Source: Candidatus Sigynarchaeota archaeon (GTDB lineage Archaea > Asgardarchaeota > Jordarchaeia > Jordarchaeales > Jordarchaeaceae). Taken from it: a DNA stretch of 8,777 nt. Within the stretch, counting starts at the first letter, position 1. Each line of letters opens with the position of its first letter. A program made the translations under genes and the position numbers. Shown here in pieces: positions 1 to 5,668 of the stretch. The notes under the pieces were generated by a model. That model saw nothing but the letters and a program-made list of their open reading frames with translations. It was not told the origin of the DNA and searched no databases. The stretch spans positions 1 through 8,777 of the forward strand of contig JAUQYY010000273.1 in assembly GCA_030587505.1 (NCBI GenBank), given 5' to 3'.

Positions 1-28
1 AATATTTGATTTCTTCTCTCTTATAGGT

Positions 29-69
29 CTCCGAATCGGAAAAGAAACCATCTAAACGCCCCTTTCCAA
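29..69 (+). repeat. Degenerate repeat, copy 1 (partner at 5508-5548)
   Basis: These 41 bases align without gaps to 5508-5548 at 29 of 41 positions. Nearly all differences are transitions (A/G or C/T), the pattern expected of an old duplicated sequence rather than a chance match. Both copies are intergenic. Read in one frame, both give similar short peptides (KKPSKRPF here, GKEPFKRFF there), but no supported gene accompanies either copy. Confidence 0.4.
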
Positions 70-102
70 GGCATAACCAGATTATTTGGCATCGCCACAT
101 TC

Positions 103-124
103 CGGGATACACCCCGTATTTTTT
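103..124 (+). terminator. Possible terminator of a gene left of the window
   Basis: CGGG (103-106) can pair with CCCG (113-116) across a 6-nt loop, and a run of six T follows at 119-124 with four more T at 127-130. The four-pair stem is short, but archaeal termination depends mainly on the U tract. It would serve a plus-strand gene ending outside the window. Confidence 0.25.
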
Positions 125-322
125 CGTTTTCCCGAAGAATAGATTTAAAAGACTCCAACCTTTTCAGTCTATTTGAAGCCTCAATCGGCCTAAAGCTCAT
201 CTAGAGAACCATTCCTGTGCTGGGTTAAGAAGGACGTTTAGGTTTCGAAGCGTCGAGAAACAGGTCGCAGGTTTGAGCCACACCCATGGAAAATCAAATC
301 TTTTTGAAACCTAACACCTTAT

Positions 323-331
323 GATAAATAG
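323..331 (+). promoter_or_regulatory. TATA-like box for the AhpD-like/hydratase operon
   Basis: GATAAATAG at 323-331 would place a start of transcription near 353, giving a leader of about 22 nt that contains the GGAGG at 362-366. The box overlaps the first codons of the longer possible reading frame (ATG at 321), which is a further reason to reject that start. Confidence 0.4.
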
Positions 332-374
332 AAAGTCTATTAGAAATATGGAAATTATAGTGGAGGCACGCGCT

Positions 375-911
375 ATGGCTCGAATAAAAATGGTAGATGA
401 GGAGGAAGCTAAGGGCAAGATTAAGAAGGTGTACGATGCGATTCTTTCAAAGGAGCCTCGTGTCCCTGGAATTCTTAAAATCTTCAGTGTTAGGCCCGAC
501 CTCCTCGAGAAGATGGTTGGAATCCACTACTCCCTCATGGGCTCTGGTTCACTGTTGTCCCCAGAACTGAGAAATTACATCGCGCTCACCGTTTCTGTGG
601 TCAATAGTTGCGACTACTGTTATGAGTCGTACGTTTACGCCCTCAGACAGCTGGGCAAAACCGATGAAGAAATCGACAATATAATTGAGAACTTCGCCGA
701 GTGTGACCTGGACAAGAAAACAATCATGGCCGTAAACTTTGCGAGGAAGGCGACTGAGCAGCCAACCTTTGTCACCGACGAGGACATTGAGCGCCTGAGG
801 AAGGTGGGGTTCCGGGACGAGGAAATACTCGAGATAGCAACACTTATGGGATACTTCAACATGATAAATCGGATAGTCGACGCCTTGGGACTGAAACCCG
901 AAGAATACTAA
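375..911 (+). CDS. AhpD-like / carboxymuconolactone decarboxylase-family protein
   Basis: This 178-residue protein has the AhpD/CMD all-helical fold signature: a helix with a conserved Glu (residue 64, in PELRNYIAL) leading into NSCDYC, with Cys79 and Cys82 forming a CxxC pair. In family members with peroxidase activity this pair cycles between dithiol and disulfide. The His that normally follows the second Cys by four residues (CxxCxxxH) is Tyr86 here, so the usual proton relay looks altered. The length fits the 'peroxidase-related' subgroup. The frame extends up to an ATG at 321, but ATG 375 is preferred because GGAGG lies 8 nt before it and a TATA-like box lies inside the extension. It is followed 10 nt later by the enoyl-CoA hydratase gene, hence co-transcribed. 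The fold assignment is firm; the substrate is unknown and a redox partner role is only inference. Confidence 0.85.
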   Translation: MARIKMVDEEEAKGKIKKVYDAILSKEPRVPGILKIFSVRPDLLEKMVGIHYSLMGSGSLLSPELRNYIALTVSVVNSCDYCYESYVYALRQLGKTDEEIDNIIENFAECDLDKKTIMAVNFARKATEQPTFVTDEDIERLRKVGFRDEEILEIATLMGYFNMINRIVDALGLKPEEY

Positions 912-921
912 TAGGAGTTGA

Positions 922-1707
922 ATGTGTATGGATAGGGTTGTACTCTGGGAGAAGAAAGACGGGATAGCTACGATAACCCTAAACAGACCCGAAGCGCTAA
1001 ACGCGATAAACCGCGAGTTAGCCGACCAGTTCTACGACACCCTGGTCGAAGTCGACCAGGACTGGGACGTAAAAGTGGCCATTCTCAAAGGGGCGGGAAG
1101 AGCCTTCTGCGCAGGAGCGGACATCAAAACCTTCACGAAGAACCTGGCTGACTTGGGCCCCGATTTTGTTTACGAAACCATACACAAGGTTCAGCAGATC
1201 AATTTTCTCCTCAAAACACTGAGACCCCCGGTCATCGCCGCGATGCACGGCTACGCCCTCGGAGGCGGCTACGAGTTCGCCGCTTCCTGTGACTTCCGGT
1301 TCTGCACCGAGGACACAATCATGGGCCCCATAGAAGCCGAGGTGGGGCTGCTTCCAATCGCCTCGGGTATGACCATCATGCCCCGAATCTTGGGGCCCCA
1401 GGTGGCAAAGAAAACGATACTACTCGGAGAGAGATTCGACGCCAAGTACGCCAAGGAGATAGGATTCGTCTTGGAAGTTGTTCCCAAAGAAAAGCTGGAC
1501 GAGGTGGTCACAGAGTTCGCAAAGAAACTCATGAGAACAAACCCGCTGCTGCTGTACCTTGGAAAAATGAACATCAACAAGGCCCTATCGTCGAAAATAT
1601 CCTCAAGCCTAGAACTTGAAAGAGAAATACTGAGACTGTTTGCCTACGGTGGGTTCAACGAGGAAAACGTTAAAGAACTTCTGGAAAAAACCAGAAAAGA
1701 ACTGTAA
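922..1707 (+). CDS. Enoyl-CoA hydratase/isomerase (crotonase superfamily)
   Basis: This 261-residue protein matches crotonase throughout. The N-terminus has the strand TITLNRPEALNAIN (17-30). AGADIK (64-69) supplies one half of the oxyanion hole and GYALGGGYE (110-118) the other. Both hydratase glutamates are present: Glu118, equivalent to Glu144 of rat mitochondrial hydratase, and Glu138 in MGPIEAEVG, equivalent to Glu164. It should therefore hydrate trans-2-enoyl-CoA to 3-hydroxyacyl-CoA in the cytoplasm, not merely bind CoA esters. The usual GGTQRL stretch after the second Glu reads SGMTIMPRI (148-156), so chain-length preference may differ. AGGAG at 913-917 lies 4 nt from ATG 922 and 10 nt from the in-frame ATG at 928, so the start two codons later is equally possible. 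It is operonic with the AhpD-like gene; an acyl-CoA synthetase lies 1.1 kb downstream. Confidence 0.92.
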   Translation: MCMDRVVLWEKKDGIATITLNRPEALNAINRELADQFYDTLVEVDQDWDVKVAILKGAGRAFCAGADIKTFTKNLADLGPDFVYETIHKVQQINFLLKTLRPPVIAAMHGYALGGGYEFAASCDFRFCTEDTIMGPIEAEVGLLPIASGMTIMPRILGPQVAKKTILLGERFDAKYAKEIGFVLEVVPKEKLDEVVTEFAKKLMRTNPLLLYLGKMNINKALSSKISSSLELEREILRLFAYGGFNEENVKELLEKTRKEL

Positions 1708-1717
1708 CCTCCTTCCC

Positions 1718-1750
1718 TTTCAATTTTATTTCTTCTAATCATTCTTTTTA
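1718..1750 (+). terminator. U-rich 3' end of the AhpD-like/hydratase operon
   Basis: The stretch after the hydratase stop is strongly T-rich, with TTT, TTTT, TTCTTCT and TTCTTTTTA tracts and no hairpin. This is the usual form of archaeal terminators. It separates this operon from the creatininase-family gene, which has its own promoter signal just after. Confidence 0.45.
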
Positions 1751-1763
1751 ATCTCGAACAGTA

Positions 1764-1773
1764 ACAAATAAGT
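1764..1773 (+). promoter_or_regulatory. TATA-like box for the creatininase-family gene, likely leaderless
   Basis: AAATAAG lies 25-31 nt upstream of ATG 1797, the distance at which archaeal transcription would begin at or next to the start codon. No Shine-Dalgarno-like sequence occurs before the ATG (CGGATTTT), which fits leaderless translation. An alternative box CTTTTTAAT at 1744-1752 would give a leader of about 20 nt, still without a ribosome binding site. Confidence 0.4.
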
Positions 1774-1796
1774 AAACCCGTAACAATTCGGATTTT

Positions 1797-2648
1797 ATGC
1801 CTCCCCAGACTTTTCCTCTTGAGAATCTAACTTGGAAAGAGCTGGACTCGCTGGACAGAGAGAAAACAGTGATTCTCGTGCCCATCGCCCCCCTGGAGCA
1901 GCACGGCCCCCATCTAACCATCGGCACAGACTTCTTGGAGTGCAGGTTTCTGGCACGAAAGATCGGTGAAAAAATAAAAGACGAGCTGAAAGACTACAAC
2001 GTTCTAATTCACCCCGCGATACCTGTAGGCACGGGCACGCTGGACAAACCGGGGACCATCGAGTTCAGGGCGAAAACCGTTAAGAGCATAGTGTACGACC
2101 TGGGCGAGTCCCTCGCGGTTCACGGATTCCGCCACATAGTAGTAATCGCGTGCCACGGGGCACCCACCTTCACCGTCGCCATAGAGGAAGCGTGCGAGGA
2201 ACTCAACCAGCAACACGGAGACATAGCTTTCACACCCATGGGGTACTTCCTCTCGCTTCTATTCGAGGAGAGGGTTGAAGAGCTGCCCGAAGAGCTAGGT
2301 CAAATGGTTGAAAGGTTTCCAAAGGACTACCACGCCGGCTACATCGAAACATCCATGATGCTCAACATAGACGAAAACCTAGTGAAGAAAGACTACAAAA
2401 CCTACGAACCCATCGAGGTGAAAATTATCAAACTCAAGAACAGGAAAGTGGTAGACAAGCACGGAAAAGGAATAGGATACTTCGGCTATCCCGCCGAGGC
2501 CTCAAAGCAACTCGGAGAAAAAATAATCGCGTCAACGGTCAACCTTCTCACAGAAATCATAATCCACTTCCTCAAACGCGAAAACTACAAGAAGTACGTG
2601 CACAGTGCCTACTGGAAAATCCCTTCATTCAGAACAAACCCCAAATAG
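1797..2648 (+). CDS. Creatininase-family metallohydrolase
   Basis: This 283-residue protein belongs to the creatininase family of two-metal amidohydrolases. The N-terminal signature PLEQHGPHLTIGTD carries Glu34, His36 and Asp45, the same numbers as the metal ligands of Pseudomonas creatininase. His120 supplies a further ligand, and HAGYIETS (179-186) brings Glu184. Two motifs are altered: GHGGN around His120 reads CHGAP (119-123), and the first Glu of HAGExETS is Tyr182. The fourth Glu ligand of true creatininase is absent, as in other branches of the family such as MftE and the formamide hydrolases. The protein should be a metal-dependent amide hydrolase in the cytoplasm, but creatinine is an unlikely substrate and I cannot name the real one. 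It stands alone between a T-rich terminator and a separate promoter, so no operon partner hints at its job. Confidence 0.88.
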   Translation: MPPQTFPLENLTWKELDSLDREKTVILVPIAPLEQHGPHLTIGTDFLECRFLARKIGEKIKDELKDYNVLIHPAIPVGTGTLDKPGTIEFRAKTVKSIVYDLGESLAVHGFRHIVVIACHGAPTFTVAIEEACEELNQQHGDIAFTPMGYFLSLLFEERVEELPEELGQMVERFPKDYHAGYIETSMMLNIDENLVKKDYKTYEPIEVKIIKLKNRKVVDKHGKGIGYFGYPAEASKQLGEKIIASTVNLLTEIIIHFLKRENYKKYVHSAYWKIPSFRTNPK

Positions 2649-2741
2649 CAGGCCTCAGACCCTGACGCTCCCTTGGTTCTGCGTTCCTCGCTTAGCATAA
2701 CTCTCCGCTACGGACTGATAGGGCTCTTTTAGTGAGGTTAA

Positions 2742-2763
2742 ATTTTTAAGCATACTTAAAAAT
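2742..2763 (+). promoter_or_regulatory. Palindromic operator-like element over the acyl-CoA synthetase promoter
   Basis: ATTTTTAAG (2742-2750) and CTTAAAAAT (2755-2763) form a perfect 9+9 inverted repeat with the spacer CATA. The arms themselves contain the best TATA-like sequences upstream of the acyl-CoA synthetase, 36-57 nt before its ATG. A dimeric repressor bound here would block TBP. Both an operator and a chance AT-rich palindrome remain possible, and the regulator is unknown. Confidence 0.5.
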
Positions 2764-2798
2764 CGTTCTATTGCACCGAAAAACGGGGATGTTGTTTA

Positions 2799-4535
2799 AT
2801 GGTTGAGAATGGGTTTAAGGACTATCAGCTCACAATAGGTAAAATATTAAGGTACGGTCTCTATGCTGCTCCGGAGCAAAAAATGATTTATGCGCCTCCC
2901 AATCTTCCGAGGAAAGAGTTCACGTACTCGGAGTTCGCTGAACGGGTAAACAGGCTCGGTTCGGTTCTAGAGAAATTCGGCGTTAAGCGTGCCGAGAAGC
3001 CCTGGGAGATGGGCACTAGGGTCGCAGTTATGGACTGGAACACGATCAGGTTTCAGGAGTTGATGTATGCTGTTCCGATGTATGGCGCTGTGCTGTACAC
3101 GGTTAACATCAGGCTCGCTCCCCAGGAAATAATATACACGATGAATCTCTCCGAGCCCGAAGTCCTCTTCATTCACACCGATTTCGTCCCGTACCTGAAC
3201 GCGATCCTTGAGAACGTCAAAACAATAAAGAAAGTTGTCGTGATGAGCGACCAGATCACCTGCACCGGGAAGGGGGAGCTACCCGAAACGAAGCCGCCCG
3301 AGGGCGTAGATGTCTACGAGTATGAGGAACTCCTTAAGGGGGCGGAGCCAACCTATGACTGGCCTGACCTCAACGAGTACGTTGTCGCCAGCCTCTTCTT
3401 CACCTCCGGGACAACGGGGCTGCCAAAGGGCGTGTACCACACACATAGGCAGATACTATTGGCGTCAATGCAGATACTGATTGCCTCCATGGAGTACCCC
3501 TTCAGAGCATCCAACAGAGACATAGTATTAATACTCGTACCCTACTTCCACATATTCGGATGGATGCAACCCTACTACTGTGTACTTGGAGGCAACAAGC
3601 TGGTCTTTCCCGGTAGGTACGAATGGGCACACATAGCCCGCTTAATCAAAGAGTACATACCCGTCGCCGGGGAAGTCGGTGGAAGCGTGATGTCCGGAGG
3701 AGTTCCGACGATGCTCTACGCCATACTCCAGGAGGCCAAAAAAATGGGCATCACCGACTACAAAGGCTTCATGTTCGGGTACGGTGGGGAGGCTCTACCC
3801 ATCTCGGTCTACGAGGACGCCAAGAAAATGGGCATAGGGGTTTTTACGGGTTACGGGCCCTCGGAGACGCTAACCGCCATAACAAGGGCGACGTTCATTC
3901 CCCGAATGTGGATGAGGATGGGAACAGACCACGAAAAGCTCAGAGACCACTTCGTGCTAAACAACTCCCTCGGAGTAGCCATCCCCCTAACCTTCGTAAA
4001 AATCGTCGACGACGAAGGAAACGAGCTACCCATGGACGGCAAGACACCCGGCAGACTACTGTTCGAGGCCCCCTCACCAACGAGAGAATACTACAAGGAC
4101 CCCGAAAAAACCAAGTACGCATGGAGGTACGGCGCATTCGACGTGGACGACTTCGTGGTGATAGACGAGTACGGAGCCGTGATGTTCGTCGACAGGACGA
4201 AGGACGCGATAAAAAGCGGCGGAGAGTGGATACCCTCCTCAAGACTCGAAGGATTCATATCCACACACCCAGCGGTCGCCGAGGTCGCAGCCATCGGAGT
4301 ACCCGACCCCAAGTGGAGCGAAAGACCCATAGCCCTAATCGTCCCAAAACCCGAGTACAAGGGCAAAGTCACAGAGGACGACATAAAGAACCACCTAATA
4401 AAAGAACACGTAGAAACAGGCGCAATGCCCAAATGGTGGATCCCCGACAAAATCATCTTCCTAGACGAAACACCCAAAACAAGCACCGGAAAAATAAACA
4501 AAAAAGTTCTAAGAGAACAATACAGGGGCAAATAG
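2799..4535 (+). CDS. Acyl-CoA synthetase (AMP-forming), medium/long-chain fatty acid:CoA ligase type
   Basis: This 578-residue enzyme activates a carboxylic acid with ATP to an acyl-adenylate and then to acyl-CoA. The ANL-superfamily motifs are in order: P-loop FTSGTTGLPKG (201-211), YFHIFGW (249-255), YGGEALP (328-334), GYGPSET (351-357), Asp451 in the position of the ribose-binding TGD motif (VDD here), hinge region DRTKDAIKSGGEWIPS (465-480), and PKTSTGK with the catalytic Lys565. The IKSGGEW hinge and the length match the AlkK/FadD-like branch for medium or long chains rather than acetyl-CoA synthetase; the exact acid cannot be read. GGGGAT at 2785-2790 serves as ribosome binding site for ATG 2799. 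The first 40 codons include 14 ending in T and the last 40 only one, an extreme drift. The gene is monocistronic, with a palindromic promoter before it and a T-rich end behind. It would feed the enoyl-CoA hydratase upstream. Confidence 0.93.
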   Translation: MVENGFKDYQLTIGKILRYGLYAAPEQKMIYAPPNLPRKEFTYSEFAERVNRLGSVLEKFGVKRAEKPWEMGTRVAVMDWNTIRFQELMYAVPMYGAVLYTVNIRLAPQEIIYTMNLSEPEVLFIHTDFVPYLNAILENVKTIKKVVVMSDQITCTGKGELPETKPPEGVDVYEYEELLKGAEPTYDWPDLNEYVVASLFFTSGTTGLPKGVYHTHRQILLASMQILIASMEYPFRASNRDIVLILVPYFHIFGWMQPYYCVLGGNKLVFPGRYEWAHIARLIKEYIPVAGEVGGSVMSGGVPTMLYAILQEAKKMGITDYKGFMFGYGGEALPISVYEDAKKMGIGVFTGYGPSETLTAITRATFIPRMWMRMGTDHEKLRDHFVLNNSLGVAIPLTFVKIVDDEGNELPMDGKTPGRLLFEAPSPTREYYKDPEKTKYAWRYGAFDVDDFVVIDEYGAVMFVDRTKDAIKSGGEWIPSSRLEGFISTHPAVAEVAAIGVPDPKWSERPIALIVPKPEYKGKVTEDDIKNHLIKEHVETGAMPKWWIPDKIIFLDETPKTSTGKINKKVLREQYRGK

Positions 4536-4547
4536 TACAAACAAAAC

Positions 4548-4621
4548 CCAGACAAGTATACCTCCGACCCAAAAACTTCAAAACCACCTTCCGCACAAAC
4601 GTCCTTTTCCTTCTTTTTTAT
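4548..4621 (+). repeat. 74-bp imperfect direct repeat, left copy
   Basis: The copy begins 12 nt after the acyl-CoA synthetase stop and matches 5588-5661 at about 61 of 75 aligned positions with two single-base gaps. Exact blocks include CCAGACAAGTA, AAACTTCAAAAC and CTTCTTTTTTAT. The distance between copies is 1040 bp, and the interval holds only the minus-strand two-gene unit. Its T-rich right end doubles as the terminator of the synthetase gene. Confidence 0.65.
4603..4621 (+). terminator. T-rich terminator of the acyl-CoA synthetase gene
   Basis: CCTTTTCC is followed by TTCTTTTTTAT with no stem-loop, starting about 70 nt past the stop codon. This is a typical archaeal U-tract terminator and also the right-hand part of the direct repeat. 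Confidence 0.45.
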
Positions 4622-4778
4622 GTCCAGACCCTACTTCTTGAATGAACCACTTTCAAAGACGCTAGTACCTGCGAAGAACAATTCAACAAAGGAACTCCGG
4701 ATTTCCTCTCCCTTTCATTAGTTGTCCGTTGAGTGAAGCACTAATAATCTCTGCATTTTGTTTTTGATTTATTGAAGC

Positions 4779-5027
4779 TCATATTCTGCCTCTCTTTCTG
4801 AGTTCCTTTTCGAGCGTTTTTAGGAATTCCCCAAAGGACATATAATTTATTTGCAGATGCTTTTTGGTTTCTCCGAAGGGATGGACATACCACCCTATTT
4901 TCATATTGTTCGCTCCAAAGAGTCTTTCCTTTCCTTCGATGTATGCGTAGGATATGTTTTGGGTCTTTCTGCGGTAAAAGACATCAACAAAGGAATTGTT
5001 AAGCCAGCCTGATACGCGCCCAGGCAA
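4779..5027 (-). CDS. Small basic protein, possible TumE/DUF6516-like toxin, probably N-terminally broken
   Basis: The 82-residue reading frame is open only from a TTG at 5027, with an in-frame stop at 5037-5039. The first ATG falls at Met42. The C-terminal part looks like real protein: FVDVFYRRKTQNISYAYIEG, then GWYVHPFGETKKH and a basic helix FGEFLKTLEKELRKRGRI. The layout of an NISY strand followed by a His-rich HPF..KKH segment recalls TumE/DUF6516-type toxins of archaeal toxin-antitoxin pairs; this is from memory and unconfirmed. An ATG at 5057-5059 opens a different frame (MDKTHRGNSHN) that could be the lost N-terminus if a frameshift lies near 4990-5020. It is 63 nt downstream of the acidic partner gene on the same strand. 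It may be a pseudogene, or a short protein using TTG. Confidence 0.5.
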   Translation of the reverse strand: MPGRVSGWLNNSFVDVFYRRKTQNISYAYIEGKERLFGANNMKIGWYVHPFGETKKHLQINYMSFGEFLKTLEKELRKRGRI

Positions 5028-5090
5028 TTGTGCGAGTTACCTCTGTGCGTCTTATCCATGGAAACCTATGCGCGGTTTCCGGTATACTCC

Positions 5091-5354
5091 CTACGAATTC
5101 TTGGGTTTCCATTTTAGCTGCCTTAGTCGTTTTTCCAACTCTTCAAGCTCGTCTAATAATGCACCCCACATGGCGTAATCCATTTCGTGCTCGTGGGATA
5201 GGTCAAAATCAACTCCTAGTTTCTCTTCAAATTCTTCGAAACGCATCCCGTACTTCTTCTCGAATCTCCTGATTTCCTCCCTACACTCAGAAATCCTCCG
5301 CGAAATATACTCCCCGAGCATCAGGGTTAATGCTTCATCAATGTCCTCTCGCAT
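5091..5354 (-). CDS. Small charged helical protein, possible antitoxin-like partner
   Basis: The 87-residue protein from ATG 5354 is almost all helix: MREDIDEALTLMLGEYISRRISECREEIRRFEKKYGMRFEEF, then a central acidic segment with HEHEMDYAMW, then the coiled-coil-like LLDELEELEKRLRQL. I do not recognise a named family with certainty, but small proteins with an EEIRRFEKKYGM helix commonly precede toxin-like genes in archaea, which is inference here. Three starts are possible: GTG 5402, ATG 5366 and ATG 5354. The last is preferred for the weak GGAAG 5 nt before it and the natural MREDIDEA start. A TATA-like box at 5427-5434 would start transcription near 5404, so the GTG start would be nearly leaderless. 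The small basic protein gene follows on the same strand. Confidence 0.6.
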   Translation of the reverse strand: MREDIDEALTLMLGEYISRRISECREEIRRFEKKYGMRFEEFEEKLGVDFDLSHEHEMDYAMWGALLDELEELEKRLRQLKWKPKNS

Positions 5355-5426
5355 GGTAACTTCCATAATAATCTTAAGCAGATCTTGGGACACACAAACC
5401 ACCCACAGAATAGTAACCAGAATAGG

Positions 5427-5434
5427 TATTTAAA
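5427..5434 (-). promoter_or_regulatory. TATA-like box for the two-gene minus-strand unit
   Basis: On the minus strand the sequence reads AAATTTAAATACC, a good match to an archaeal TATA box. It predicts transcription starting near 5404, just ahead of the small helical protein gene. Confidence 0.45.
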
Positions 5435-5507
5435 TTTCTCAGAATGACAAGGACAACATTTTCGGCCATCGGAGGAGATGAAAAATTCTCAGGCTTTCTT
5501 CCCATAA

Positions 5508-5548
5508 CTCCAAAATGGGAAAGGAACCGTTCAAACGCTTCTTTTTAA
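5508..5548 (+). repeat. Degenerate repeat, copy 2 (partner at 29-69)
   Basis: This 41-bp stretch aligns to 29-69 at 29 of 41 positions with mostly transition differences. It lies 40 bp left of the second copy of the 74-bp repeat, so the interval 5508-5661 seems to be a composite of two repeated sequences. A 56-codon open frame (5515-5685) runs through both, but it has no ribosome binding site and runs into the oppositely oriented surface-protein gene. Confidence 0.4.
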
Positions 5549-5587
5549 AAAACAATACGAAATGGTTTCATCACAGAGTGTTTACAA

Positions 5588-5661
5588 CCAGACAAGTAAT
5601 GTCTATCACACAGAAACTTCAAAACTACTTCCCCATAAAGGTCCTTTTTCTTCTTTTTTAT
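5588..5661 (+). repeat. 74-bp imperfect direct repeat, right copy
   Basis: This is the partner of 4548-4621, in the same orientation and about 81% identical. It ends 7 nt before the stop codon of the minus-strand surface-protein gene. Its T-rich end runs against that gene, so here the sequence cannot act as that gene's terminator. The repeat is thus a transferable sequence and not simply a shared kind of 3' end. Confidence 0.65.
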
Positions 5662-5668
5662 TTTGTTT

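Larger units (their letters stand above)
1..374. other. Gene-free left end of the window
   Basis: No convincing gene is visible in these 374 bases. The plus-strand frame from 2 to 55 is open from the edge and could be read as a short C-terminus, but its second half lies in the degenerate repeat at 29-69, so I do not call it. A GC-rich inverted pair followed by a T run near 103-124 could end transcription entering from the left. A TATA-like box lies at 323-331, just ahead of the first gene. The stretch around 266-284 resembles a tRNA T-arm (AGGTCGCAGGTTTGAGCC) but lacks the pairing partner, so no tRNA is called. Confidence 0.6.

Noticed and set aside
2..55. Open plus-strand frame from the left edge, possible gene end
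   Set aside because: Its second half coincides with the repeat that recurs in non-coding spacer at 5508-5548, so coding is unlikely.
240..290. tRNA-like T-arm sequence (AGGTCGCAGGTTTGAGCC)
   Set aside because: The partner strand CCTGC is missing and no acceptor, D or anticodon arm can be placed, so a tRNA or an attachment-site remnant is not supported.
321..374. N-terminal extension of the AhpD-like protein from ATG 321
   Set aside because: The strong GGAGG and normal spacing belong to ATG 375, the extra 18 residues do not resemble the family, and a TATA-like box overlaps the extension.
3623..4645. 340-codon plus-strand open frame overlapping the acyl-CoA synthetase
   Set aside because: It is an Arg/His/Pro-rich shadow frame created by the T-poor codon use of the synthetase, with no family resemblance; it also runs over the direct repeat.
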